The translations under genes were made by a program, and so were the position numbers. Under the pieces are notes generated by a model. The model had not been told where the DNA came from. It worked only from the letters and a program-made list of their open reading frames with translations, and searched no databases. A stretch of DNA of 64,000 nucleotides from Monomorium pharaonis (Eukaryota; Arthropoda; Insecta; Hymenoptera; Formicidae): NCBI RefSeq assembly GCF_013373865.1, contig NC_050474.1, positions 9,782,061 through 9,846,060 on the forward strand. Reading direction: 5' to 3'. Every line of letters begins with the position of its first letter. Position 1 is the stretch's first letter. Of this stretch, positions 10,743 to 21,153 are shown one piece after another.

Positions 10743-10906
10743 GGGTCTATTACAGTTCTTAGGTGAGATCACTCACTGTGAAAATGTGAAAAGTGAGCTA
10801 CAGTGATTGGTGTATATTGTTAGTTCTAAAAGTATACACCAATCAGTGGAGAGAGTGCTGGAAATGTGAAAAGTGAGTGAACTCACCTAAGAACCGTAAT
10901 AGACCC
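10743..10906. mobile_element. MITE nested in left arm
   Basis: The termini GGGTCTATTACAGTTCTTAG and its complement CTAAGAACCGTAATAGACCC bound a ~160-bp palindrome. The corresponding place in the opposite arm (about 11250) lacks this sequence, so it is a later insertion into arm A. Confidence 0.8.
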
Positions 10907-11529
10907 TGATTTCTGAGTCAACTACGACGCATCGTTCCGTAATAACATTGATACGAACGTGTTATGTTACGATTATACAATTTTTGTTGAATAACTGTCC
11001 CAGTGAACACATTTTATAGCGGCAATATAACATGGAAGTTACATGTAATTTAACATTGTTATTCTTGTGATATGTAGGTGCTATATGACATGGATATAAC
11101 CTGTTACGTAATATTTGTTATACGCAAGTGATATAGCTGTTATACATCGTTTTGGCGTTACAATTATTCAACAAAAATTGTATAATCGTAACATAACACG
11201 TTCGTATCAATGTTATTACGGAACGATGTCTCGTAGTTGACTTAGAAATCAGACAACATTATAACATCCTGAATGAGAGATTTATTTGATATTTAAAAAA
11301 ATTATCATAAAGATAATGTTTTCAAAAATAACGATTTGTCTACAATTACTGCGCACAAAAAATGCACAAAAAAAAGTTAAATTCATCATGTATTGAACAA
11401 AAACAGGATAATAAATGTACTATTCAATTTTTCTTAGAATATATGATCTATCTAGTTATATAATCATCTAATTAACCATTTGAAAGCTTCAAAGTATTAG
11501 TGCTAAATAGATCGCAATTTCCATCAAAT

Positions 11530-11668
11530 CCCACACAGCACAGGATATCGCAATATCCACCAGATATCCGAGGGATATCGCAATAACCGCATCCATAGGA
11601 TTGCAATATGTCCAATTGGATATCTCGATAACCTGGGGATATCCTCAGGATAAAGTGTGCTGTGTGGG
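11530..11668. mobile_element. MITE nested in right arm
   Basis: Ends CCCACACAGCACAGGATATC and TGTGCTGTGTGGG are complementary; the interior is rich in GGATATC steps. The left arm at the corresponding place (about 10480) reads straight through ATTATTAAGG-complement without it. The missing counterpart shows a recent insertion into one arm only. Confidence 0.8.
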
Positions 11669-11844
11669 ATTATTAAGGTTATGGAAAAAGATAAATTTAA
11701 CAATGAAATTAATAAGTAAATAAATTAATGCTATTTATTTTTAATATGTTTTGCAAAATTTAATTGCTTTTATAAAAAATAATATAGTTGCGTCAGTTTA
11801 TAACATATAGGTATATGTAGACAATAACAAGTACCCATATCAAT

Positions 11845-11920
11845 GAGTCGAATTGGCGTAGCAGGAAGAGTACAAGGTTCGTAATCCTAAGGTTCCGGGT
11901 TCAAACCTAGCAGCGGCAAG
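11845..11920 (+). repeat. tRNA-like segment (copy 1, right arm)
   Basis: Mirror copy of 10229-10303: AATTGGCGTAGCAGG then CGGGTTCAAACCT on the + strand. A and B boxes are retained. It differs from the left-arm copy by a few substitutions, one in the anticodon-arm region (GTAATCC instead of GTCATCC). Confidence 0.7.
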
Positions 11921-12395
11921 TAAGAATAAAATAAAAAATAACATAATTTAAATTTAATTAATTAATAAAAATTTATTCTAAATGTAGTATGTGCTGTTGA
12001 TAAAAATAATTTTAAAAAAATGAATTTTTTAAATTTTATTTTTCTTTGTAACTGTTGTGTAACGGTTAGATAACATGTAATTATAACATGTTATATTGCT
12101 GAGTCGGAAATTGTAACTTACATGTAAGTTACGTGTAATTTCGGAGTAACGTAACCTGTTATATTCGGTTACATTGCTGTTACACTGCTGCTATATTACT
12201 GTGTTCACTGGGTGTAACGCCAAAACGATGTATAACAGCTAGATCACTTGCGTATAACAAATATTACGTAACAGGTTATTTCCATGTCATATAGCACCTA
12301 CATATCACAAGAATAACAATGTTAAATTACATGTAACTTCCATGTTATATTGCCGCTATAAAATGTGTTCACTGGGATGTGACTCAAGTGACCAA

Positions 12396-12615
12396 TCAAA
12401 ATTGTGTTCGCCATTGGCGAATCTTTGATTATAGAGGTCTGTTCGCGTCACATGCCCCAACATGCTCCTATTCACCCCAACGCACTCCAATACGTTGATT
12501 CCGATGACGCCAACCTATTAGAATGCGTTGGAGTGAGTAGGAGCATGTCGGGGCATGGCGACGCGAACAAACCATAGGTCTTCAATCGGGGCCACTCGGG
12601 GCATGTGACGCGAAC
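12396..12615. repeat. Inverted repeat holding the empty site of the P-like element
   Basis: GTTCGCGTCACATGCCCC near 12440 pairs with GGGGCATGTGACGCGAAC near 12600, and CAACATGCTCCTATTCACCC pairs with the GAGTGAGTAGGAGCATGT stretch. The segment 12500-12567, read on the minus strand, gives GGTTTGTTCGCGTCGCCATG and continues as the sequence that flanks the P-like element at 5814-5832 and 7300-7345, without the transposon. Confidence 0.75.
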
Positions 12616-12637
12616 AGACCCTGTGCTATGGCTCTAT

Positions 12638-12785
12638 GGGTGCGTTCTTAAATTCGCAACGGATGCAGCCAGATACACCAGAATGTCATTCCATCTTTGT
12701 TACTTACGGCAAGTTGAACAAAGATAGAATGACATTCTGGTGTATCTAGCTGGGCTGCATCCGTTGCAAATTTAAGAACGCACCC
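12638..12785. mobile_element. Palindromic MITE with TAT flanks
   Basis: A near-perfect 148-bp palindrome with termini GGGTGCGTTCTTAAATT and its complement. TAT trinucleotides flank it (12635-12637, 12786-12788), a probable 3-bp target duplication. It is the last mobile element before the Rac1 5' region. The minus-strand frame across it is a by-product of the palindrome. Confidence 0.8.
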
Positions 12786-12837
12786 TATGCTTTTCGTGCG
12801 CATTTTGGAACGTACCCTTAATTTGCGCATGTGCGCT

Positions 12838-13311
12838 GTGATTTTACTAATATCAAAGGTGCCGACAGAAAAGTTTCGCTTCGTTAGTGAGTCTGTACCT
12901 CTCGTTACGATTATTATTGTGTTTTCATATTCTCGTGCCGATCAAAAACGAGCGGACTAGTCAGCTCATTAGGCTGATTATTTGATTATTTAGTTACTGG
13001 ACTTGACTGGGCCTTACCGCGCCTCTCACGCATCTCTGTCACGTTCTAACCTCAATCGTATCGCTGTGTCTATCGCACTTCCTCTCGCGCCTTTTTTCTT
13101 TCACGTCCTTCCCATCTATCTTCTCGACACGCTCCTCTTCCTCCTCATTTTCATCTTCACTGCCTTCCTATACGTCCCGCACCGTTTGTCTCTTTCGCCC
13201 CCCCCCCCCCCTCTCTGTCTCTCTCCCTCCCGTTTAGAATCGACTTGTTAGTGCACCGTACGATTCTACGTGATTTCTGTGTGTTTACGGACGGATTTGG
13301 ACGGATCCAGG
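12838..13311 (+). promoter_or_regulatory. Rac1: Rac1 upstream region / probable 5' UTR
   Basis: This is the non-repetitive stretch between the last MITE and the Rac1 start codon. It includes a pyrimidine-rich run and a C-tract (13198-13211), and ends GATCCAGGATG. No TATA box was convincingly placed. The transcription start is unknown; calling this 5' UTR is an inference from position. The open frame at 13003-13251 has low-complexity composition and is not proposed as a gene. Confidence 0.5.
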
Positions 13312-13346
13312 ATGCAGGCTATTAAGTGTGTGGTCGTCGGTGACGG
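13312..13346 (+). CDS. Rac1: Rac1 GTPase, coding exon 1
   Basis: Encodes MQAIKCVVVGDG, the N-terminus shared by animal Rac proteins up to the middle of the P-loop. The start codon at 13312 sits in the context CAGGATGC and no upstream in-frame Met is needed. The exon ends GAC GG at 13346, followed by a donor gtacgt. The split Gly codon is completed by the T at 14544. Confidence 0.97.
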
Positions 13347-14543
13347 GTACGTAACGCGCAGGGTGCACCACCGTAGTGGGGAGTCTATCTGTTGGCGGCG
13401 CATATTCGGAAATTCAAGCTTTCTTGTATGCGACAAGGAATGACCGTGGATCCACGATAAGATCCGAGAGATCTGCCGCTACTCGGCGCTGTGAAGACTG
13501 TTGTTCTCTTTCGGAATGACGTTAGCTTTGTGTCCTTATTTTTTTGTGGATTACGAGCGTAATAGCCTTGCTAGCGAGACGAGGCTACCACGCCCGTGCG
13601 CATTCGAGGCTCGCGCGAAACGACATCGACTCACGTTTTCACAAGCACATTACCATTTTCCGCGTGCCCGCGTGACCATTCTTATCGATGACGAATCTTG
13701 GGGGGAGGGGGAGAGGGTGGAAGTACAGAATCAGAATCAGAACAATCCTTGTTTAGATCGATATTGAAAAAAAGTTAATTTAGTTTTTCGATTTGATTCA
13801 GTTTGCATTCATGTTAAATATATTAGATAATATTAATATAAATAGTAGAACTTCAGTTAAAGTATTTTATGTATATAAATTTCTTTAGTTCCAGTATTTT
13901 TTATATTTAAGTTTTTTTATATTTAAGTTTTTTAGTTTAAATAACTTATGTATTTAAATTTTAATTAATTTATATATTTAATTTCTTTAGTTCTAAAATT
14001 TTTATGTATTTAAAGCTCTGTTTTTGTATTTAAATTAAATGAAAGAAAACATTTTTATTTTAAAAGCTTTTTTTAAATGATAAATTTTATAAAATGATAT
14101 AATTTACATGAAGTTTTGTAGTTTTATTAAGAATAATATATTTTCTCTTATTATTTGATAATAATTTTCATGAGTTAAAGAAAAATGTCAGAAAATAGTA
14201 ATATCTTTAAACAAACAAATTTTTTAATACTATTATTATTTAATAATATCATTTTTTTAAACTATTATTATCAAAACAATTATATTATACTCTTTAAATA
14301 ACTATTGAAATACTGTTGAGAAATATAAATAGTAATATATAATATGAAATAAAAAGTATTTTGCTAAGAGAAATTTAAGATTATCAAATTTTTTAAAGAA
14401 AATTAAATTATATAGAAGTGAGATTATCACAATGTTTCATGTATAAGTAAGAATATTAATTTAATATGAAAGCAAGATAATGTAACAGATGATTGTGCAT
14501 ATTGTTATTTCTGTTTTCCTTCTTTCTCTTTCTCTCTTTCTAG
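13347..14543 (+). other. Rac1 intron 1
   Basis: A GT-AG intron of 1,197 bp: donor gtacgtaacg, acceptor ctctctttctag after a long CT tract. The interior beyond 13770 is very AT-rich, with repeated TTTAAATTTAATT-type phrases. The open frame at 13501-13767 shows no homology I recognise. Splitting the P-loop GDGAVGKT codon block at this point fits a conserved small-GTPase intron position, which I infer and have not checked. Confidence 0.9.
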
Positions 14544-14931
14544 TGCGGTGGGTAAAACGTGCTTATTGATAAGCTACACTACCAATGCATTTCCTGGAGA
14601 ATACATTCCAACAGTGTTTGATAACTACTCCGCAAATGTGATGGTTGATGGGAAACCAATTAATCTCGGTTTATGGGACACAGCAGGCCAAGAGGACTAT
14701 GACAGATTAAGACCACTCTCCTATCCACAAACTGATGTCTTTCTGATTTGCTTTTCACTGGTAAATCCAGCGAGTTTTGAGAATGTGCGTGCCAAGTGGT
14801 ACCCAGAAGTACGTCATCATTGTCCTGCTACACCAATTATTTTAGTTGGCACTAAGCTAGATCTGCGTGAGGACAAGGAGACTATTGAGCGTTTAAAAGA
14901 CAAAAAACTAGCTCCTATTACTTACCCTCAG
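14544..14931 (+). CDS. Rac1: Rac1 GTPase, coding exon 2 (GTPase core)
   Basis: Rac1 is a Rho-family GTPase that cycles between GDP and GTP at the plasma membrane. It drives actin remodelling through WAVE and PAK-type effectors. The three exons give 192 residues, the standard Rac length. This exon supplies the rest of the P-loop (AVGKT), switch I (EYIPTVFDNYS, with the effector Thr), switch II (WDTAGQEDYDRLRPLSY), the Rho insert region (DKETIERLKDKKLAPITYPQ) and the guanine-recognition motif GTKLDL. No stop or shift interrupts it. It ends TACCCTCAG|gtttgt at 14931. The open frame running past this donor to 14967 is intron read-through. Confidence 0.98.
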
Positions 14932-15831
14932 GTTTGTTTCTCTGATACGTTATTTTTCATAATGTAGTCACAAGACTTTGGCCTATATTTTTAATAATTT
15001 TTATTTTTCAATTCTGGTTAATGCAAGTTAAAGATTGAGAAAATTGATAATGCAAGTAATAATTTTATTGATATATATTTAATAATTATTATGAATGTTT
15101 AATATAATAAATCTAATTTAGTAATAGAAATGTAAGATTTTTGTACTTAAATTTTGTATTTAAAATATTATAAGAAATTAACAGAAAAATAACTATAGTT
15201 TTAGTATAACTATAGTTTTGTAACTACAAAAAATTGCAGAAACATTACAGAAATATTTTATTGTGATATTGCAAAAACTGTGATATTTAAAGATGTTGCT
15301 GTAATATTACAACTACAGTAAAATATCTTTTTTTTTTTAAATATTGCAGAACAGTATTGCAGCAATATTATAATCTGTAAATATTTTTAATTTGAATGGA
15401 TAATTTTTTGATATGTATACAAGCATCAAATTAAAAAACAAATAAATTTAATACAAAAAATAGTAAATTGATAAGGACTCTAATAAATTTCTAATAATAA
15501 AATAGTAGCAAAAACAAGCCATAAGGAATCAGCATTGTTATTTGTGTGCAAGATAAAATTCAACACAAATATCTTCATATTTAATGACAAAACCATGTTA
15601 ATTAAGAGGTCAGGGAAGTCAGTAATTAAAAAAAATTGTTTTTTGGATTTTTGTAATTTCTGAAAGTATAACATCTCGAGAATATCTCATTAAATTTTCA
15701 AGTCGATCCGACTAAAACTGTTAAAGTAGCAAGGTTGCAAAGATCAGTCTCTCAGGTCAAGCGCGACTGTTAGGAAGGAGAAGCTATCAGCAGCTGCTCT
15801 CTCACCGACTAATATTTTAGTTAGAGGTGGC

Positions 15832-15880
15832 TATGGAAGGCGAAGATGTACTATATGGGCCTAAAATTGATGACTGTGTA
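15832..15880 (+). other. Possible orphan first exon (low confidence)
   Basis: An ATG opens MEGEDVLYGPKIDDC and runs directly into GACTGT|GTAAGT, a consensus donor. The preceding 150 bases are more GC-balanced than their surroundings and start-free in this frame, like a 5' UTR. It could be the first exon of an unrecognised nested gene or of a transposon. No matching downstream exon was found by eye, and the match could be chance. Confidence 0.25.
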
Positions 15881-16508
15881 AGTTTTAATATACACCTTTT
15901 ATTTAAATTGATCACATAATTTTTGAATGAAATACGTAAACAGTACTTAAAACTTTAAACACATTTTTCTCAGAAATGCATTTTCAAAGACGGTACCAAA
16001 GATTTTTGAAAAACTATTCAACCGATCAATCTGAAATTTTACGTACTCTCTTCTAACATAAAATGCAAGTCCTTGAAGAATTTTTTTACTTATATTTTCA
16101 ATTTTATGTACAAAAATGGGCGCTTTTTTAACGAAAGTTTGACTTTTGGCAGGTGCCATTTTGTCCTAAATTAATTTTTTCCTAAAATCTTTGATTAAGG
16201 ACTAGAAAATTTCACGTACAAACTAAATTTTTTGTAAATTTCTGTTTCACATAATTCAGCTTCACACAGCAGTTGGCACGGCAAATCGTGTTTTTTTTTA
16301 AACGTGGCTTTTGTTATTTACTATAATTTTTTAAAATTTTAATATTTTTACTTAAAATTTTTTCTGAATTTTCTTTAAATGTTATGTAACACAGTGTCAA
16401 TGTTCATAAATTAAATATAATACTGTAGCTTTAAAGGAAAAATCCTTAAAAAAGTGTTTTTTTGGCCTTTTAACTGCTCCTGACCTCTTAACCCATTTAG
16501 GACCAACC

Positions 16509-17711
16509 TTTTTTTTTTTTGCTTACGGAGTGGAAATCCTCATGGATCCCCGGGCCTCCGGGAATAGCCCGGGGTATGTCGGACTCCCGCCCCCTCGGGT
16601 GCGAATCGGACCTGTGCGGTCTCGCACCCTCGGTGTGCAACGGGCAGGCCTACCGACTAAAACCACTCCGGATGGCCGTCTGGGCGTTTCGTCGGGCTCC
16701 CCGGGAACTGCTGTAGCATTACTTCCGGGGAGCCCGCGCCCTATGGGTCCTTTACCCTTCATCCCGTGGAGGGACAGAAGGGGGACAGAACCCCCTTCCG
16801 CCCCTCCCCAACCCGAGGGGGGCCATCCACCCCCCGGGTCTACCTCTCGTCGGGGTCGGTCAGCCGAGCGGGGATCCCGGTCCCCGCCCCGAACTTGTCG
16901 CAAAGGCCGCCTCCCCCGATCGCGCACCCCTCCCTCCGCTCCCCGACGGGGGGGAGAGAATCAGAGGGGGGGGCGCGCAACATCATGCCTCTCGCCCGGT
17001 CCCAACTCTCCGGGACCGGGCGGAGGGGGGCGGGTGAACGGGCGGCATCGCACAACGCGCTCGCCCGTCCACCCGCCTACACACCCCGGCCGGCATCGAA
17101 GTTCCAACGACGCGGGCCGGGGGAGGGCGGGGCGGCGCCGCCGTCGTCGACGCTATCGACGCAGCGCCGCCCCGCCCGTTCCGCCTCTCAACGTCACCGC
17201 TCCCATCAAACCGGAGCGGCGCGCCCTCAGTGGGGAAAGGAGGGGGGGAGGCACGGGGCCCGCCCCTCACAAATGAGGCGCACGAGCCCAGGCGCCAAGC
17301 ACCCCCACTCCTCTCCCCATCGACCATCCCGAGTACGGGCTCTCGTCCAAGCAACGAGGGCCCCCCCCAACCATCCGATCGGCGGCGGGGAGGCAAACGG
17401 TGGGGGGAGCCCGGCGCTAGACGCGCCCGGCCGTCCCCCCCGCAGCCCCCCCACGCCGTCATCCCTCTCCCCTCCGGGTGATCCCCGCATCCCTAAGATG
17501 CGCCGGGATCCCCCGGAGGCAGCGGCGGCGGCGGCGGCGACCCTCGCCACCGTCCCACCCGCTCACAGAGGGCGAGGGGGGTGGACTAATCTCCCCCCTC
17601 CTCACCCTCTCGTCCGCCTCCCTCCGCTCCATGATCACGGAGCAGAAGGAGGCGAACGCCCTCCAGTTTTCCCCGGAGGCGATCGCGGCCCTCGCGACCG
17701 CCCCCAGGGAG
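16509..17711 (-). mobile_element. R1-clade (TRAS-like) non-LTR retrotransposon 3' end
   Basis: A 1.2-kb block far more GC-rich than its surroundings, inserted on the minus strand. It ends in a 12-bp poly(A) (T-run 16509-16520) and is flanked by a 14-bp duplication ATTTARGACCAACC (16495-16508 and 17712-17725, one mismatch). The stop codon of the ORF is at 17459-17461, leaving about 940 bp of 3' UTR. The many long open frames on both strands here are compositional artefacts of GC richness. Confidence 0.82.
17459..17710 (-). pseudogene. Retrotransposon ORF2 C-terminal tail
   Basis: 83 residues remain. The segment ISGENW-type opening continues as NWRAFASFCSVIMEREADER, which matches the W..F..F...VM..KE..ER tail typical of R1-clade ORF2 proteins. 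It is followed by an Arg-rich stretch (GEGRRRRRRC) from a GCC-repeat slippage region. The frame is open to its TGA. Truncation at 17710 is by incomplete reverse transcription. Confidence 0.75.
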
Positions 17712-17721
17712 ATTTAAGACC

Positions 17722-17755
17722 AACCTAACCTAACTTAACCTAACCTAACCTAACC
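17722..17755 (-). repeat. Interstitial telomeric repeat (TTAGG)n
   Basis: Six to seven TAACC units on the + strand (TTAGG on the minus), one with a TAACT variant. TTAGG is the ancestral insect telomere repeat. The tract sits between the retrotransposon's 5' side and the foldback sequence AAATGTCC. The opposite arm of the foldback (19300-19312) joins these two parts directly, so the ~34-bp tract is an addition to this arm. Confidence 0.85.
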
Positions 17756-18361
17756 AAATGTCCATTATTTTTTCTCCATGTTCAACGCTCACTTTTTACA
17801 TAGACGTCGTAGAAAAAAAAATCGGCATAGCATTTTCGATAGTTTGAAACCTCCTCTTTCGAATTCCACCGTCAAAATTGACGTACAATGCGAGTAAAAA
17901 AAGTTATGGTCCATTTTTCCATAAAAGAGCAACATTTTTCGACATTTTTTTCCAAAAATTTCATATTTTGGATGCGAAAATGTTTTGCAGGATTATTGTA
18001 ATAGGGATAAATCGTGGAATAGATATCTGCTCTTTCAAATTCTATTGCGATTTTTTAAAAATTTAACATGGCGGTCAAAAGACGGAAAAATATATAAACG
18101 AAATATTTTCGATTTTCTCACTTTTCTCGTAATATCTCTTCAAAATACTTTAAAAATACATAAGCTTATTATTTTATGTGAGTCGAGATTATAATAATAC
18201 ATAATAAATACAAATAATGACTGTTTCTTTTAAGAAATGCGAAAAAAAACAATTTATCGCCAAATAATGGAAAAAAGCTATAAGCAAGTGTTCATATCTA
18301 GTATTTCATCATGCTCACATTTACGCATACACCTATGTACATCAAGTAAATAAACTAATAC

Positions 18362-18380
18362 ACACACTCACGCACGCGCG

Positions 18381-18465
<85 letters not shown>
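18362..18465. repeat. (AC)n/(CG)n/(TA)n microsatellite in the foldback loop
   Basis: The run goes from CACGCACGCGCG through CACACA to TATATA. The mirror-image GTGCGTGCGTG tract is at 18655-18690 in the other arm, so both derive from one ancestral simple repeat. The single-arm TA part is new. Confidence 0.8.
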
Positions 18466-18466
<1 letters not shown>

Positions 18467-19320
18467 CTTATTTTTACATTTTTTAGCCGCCAAAATGAAA
18501 GAGAACGCTTATCAATTTCATAATATATTGAAAATAAAGATTCTTTTAAAAAAATAACAAAAAACTAATTCACATTTACCTTCTCGCGGTGAGAGTCGGG
18601 CAACGGCAACATATTTTGACGGTTAAAGAATGTGAAAATAAGAAGATAATCTGTGCGTGCGTGCGTGCGTGAGTGCGTGAGTGTGTGTATTAGTTTATTT
18701 ACTTGATGTACATAGGTGTATGCGTAAATGTAAGCATAATGAAATACTAGATATGAACACTTGCTTATAGCTTTTTTCCATTATTTGGCGATAAATTGTT
18801 TTTTTCGCATTTCTTAAAAGAAACAGTCATTATTTGTATTTATTATGTATTATTATAATCTCGACTCACATAAAATAATAAGCTTATGTATTTTTAAAGT
18901 ATTTTAAAGAGATATTACGAGAAAAGTGAGAAAATCGAAAATATTTTGTTTATATATTTTTCCGTCTTTTGACCGCCATATTAAATCCGCCATGTTGAAT
19001 TTTTGAAAAATTGCAATAGGATTTGAAAGAGCAGATATCTATTCCACGATTTATCCCTATTGCAATAATTCTGCAAAACATTTTTGCATCCAAAATATGG
19101 AATTTTTGGAAAAAAAAATGTCAAAAAATATTCTTTTTGGAAAAATGGACCATAACTTTTTTTACTCGCTTTGTACGTCAATTCTGACGCTGGAATTCGA
19201 AAGAGGAGATTTCAAACTCGAAAATGCTATGCCAATTTTTTTTTCTACGACGTCTATGTAAAAAGTTTGAGCGTTGAACATAGAAAAAAAATAATGGACA
19301 TTTGGTCTTAAATGGGTTAA

Positions 19321-20331
19321 GCAAAAGTTTCAGCTATACTTTGAGCTCTTTAGTACAAAGAATTAGTGTAGGAGAAACGTTTACTTTTAACATGGTTTTT
19401 TGTCATTAAATATACCTAAAGATATTTGCCTTGAATTTTATCTTGCGCATAAATAACAACGTTGATTCCTTACGGCTCGTTTTTTCTTCTTTTTTATTAT
19501 TATAAATTTGCAATGCATTATTGATAGTGTATTATAGTCCATTATTTATATATATTGTTACACCTAAACATAGTGCTTGAGCTTCTGTAAACATTTGCGT
19601 ATTACTGCTTGGAATAAGAGAGAAGTTACATAAATATTTTTGTATCTGTATTCTAATACCTTTGTCTTCATACATAATTTCATATAATCTTTTTCTTGTA
19701 ATTATTATGTAATAGCACTATCACTTATTGTCGATGCAAGTTTTTTGATTAATGACTTAATTAGGACTTTCAACTTATTAAGGTATTATGTACCTTTCAG
19801 TCTTGCTCAAAAACAGTTCGCAGAAAATAGAACGTAAATAACATTAACTTTTTGACCGCCGGAAATATATTAACGCAACGATGATCGAAACATTATACGG
19901 AATTATATTTAAGATATAAGTATGACAGTTTGGAACTCTAAGAGAATAAGTTTTCAATGCCGGCGATCAAAAGGTTAAAGTAAGCAAAAGATGATACACC
20001 TTTGAACACCACTGGACTACACACTTGTGGCACTTCATGTTCATGTGCACACGCACATAACATACACAATCTCACAACAGAGTGAACGGAGAGCTGGCGA
20101 CGTTGCATTGCACGGGAGCAGTGAGAGAAATAAAGTGGAAGTCAAACTTACACGCATGGAGGAAAGAATAACAGGCGGAATGATATAATCTGCAACATGG
20201 CTAAACCACTGAAATATAACCGGAACGAGTGCGAGCGCTAGTGTCACGATCCGACAAAGAGGGTCCTGAGAAATATCCTTGTCTCTTTTTAATTAACGCG
20301 TTTATAAACTTTTTATGGAACTGTACATTAA
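19321..20331. other. Intron sequence, no feature recognised
   Basis: Contains the end-flank of the foldback and a GC-balanced patch at about 20000-20270. No motif or inverted repeat was identified, and the 20041-20247 minus-strand frame has no recognisable domain. Confidence 0.4.
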
Positions 20332-20960
20332 GGGAGTTCTAAATCAAAATAAACAGATTTTATGAAACTTTGTAGAGAAGTTCAAATTAGTGCTGTAAAT
20401 TGACTGTCAAAATTTCAGAAAACTGAATTGGCTAATTATTTAGATATTAAATATTTTATTTACATGGGCTCTTATGGGAATTGATGAATTTTCATAATTT
20501 TTTGGTTTTTATTGTATTAAACATAGAAGTAATGAACAGATATTAATGAAACTTTACTATACATCTTAGCTGTCCAGAAAAGTACTGTTAAATTTTTGAA
20601 ATGGTGCACTTGTTTGAGTGAAATAATTGATAGGATAAAAAAAGTTTACAATAATCGAAGCAATACAGCACCTAAGTGTGATAAATGTGCTAATCATATA
20701 ACATGAATTTCAAATTGTTGTATTTAGTTATTTAAAGGTGATATAATAGTGCAGAATGTTTATTTTCAATCTTTTAAAAAATTATTTCAGTAATAAAGAT
20801 ATTTTATAGGCGAATTTTTTCTCATATTCACTATTATTAACTTTAGGTGATATACAGCAAAAAAAATAAGGCAACAAAATGGTTATTTTAGTATTTTTTT
20901 ATACTTGTTATACTGTTATACTGTGCCACTTGTTATGCCGGCCTGAGCAGAGGAACTCCC
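20332..20960. mobile_element. Non-autonomous element with TTAA flanks
   Basis: TTAA at 20328-20331 and 20961-20964 flank short terminal repeats GGGAGTTC/GAACTCCC. The interior is AT-rich and non-coding, ~629 bp. TTAA duplication suggests piggyBac-like mobilisation, but piggyBac ends usually begin CCC, not GGG, and only 8 bp of terminal repeat match, so the assignment is tentative. Confidence 0.5.
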
Positions 20961-21153
20961 TTAAAACGGGACAGGAATCACTTTTAACATTTTACCGCCG
21001 CATTTGTTCCGTTTATATTATATTTCAGTGGGCTAAACAGACGTAGGGAGGAAACGCTATAGACGCCAAATTAGTGTGGATTACTTTGGACTACGGAGTA
21101 AGAGAAGAGGAGGACAATCTCCGTGAAACAAAAGTGGCCTTGTTTTTATACCT

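Larger units (their letters stand above)
9937..12376. mobile_element. Interleaved double foldback (CCCAGTGAACAC family)
   Basis: Four segments lie in the order A (9937-10994), B (10999-11163), reverse-complement A (11164-12212), reverse-complement B (12212-12376). A and B both start CCCAGTGAACACA, and both complements end TGTTCACTGGG. So two inverted repeats of about 1,000 and 165 bp overlap in a crossed arrangement instead of being nested. The A arms each carry a tRNA-like segment and contain inserted MITEs (10743-10906 in the left arm, 11530-11668 in the right). Relatives are at 42946-44375 and 55214-56665. No transposase was seen. Confidence 0.8.
16492..19316. mobile_element. piggyBac-like foldback element flanked by TTAA
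   Basis: Both ends are CCCATTTARGACC and its complement, bordered by TTAA at 16488-16491 and 19317-19320. TTAA duplications plus CCC...GGG ends are the piggyBac hallmark. After removing the insertion at about 16509-17755, the arms (17756-18382 and 18655-19316) are complementary over about 600 bp. They include the phrase TACTCGC..GTACGTCAATT and a GTACATAGGTGTATGCG stretch near the loop. There is no transposase, so mobilisation would need to be in trans. Confidence 0.8.

Noticed and set aside
13501..13767. 88-codon ORF in Rac1 intron 1
   Set aside because: No motif; lies wholly in the intron.
16519..17728. Long open frames on both strands (up to 320 codons) in GC-rich DNA
   Set aside because: They overlap in many frames, are Arg/Pro/Gly-rich and arise from GC composition; only the short minus-strand tail at 17459-17710 has family similarity.
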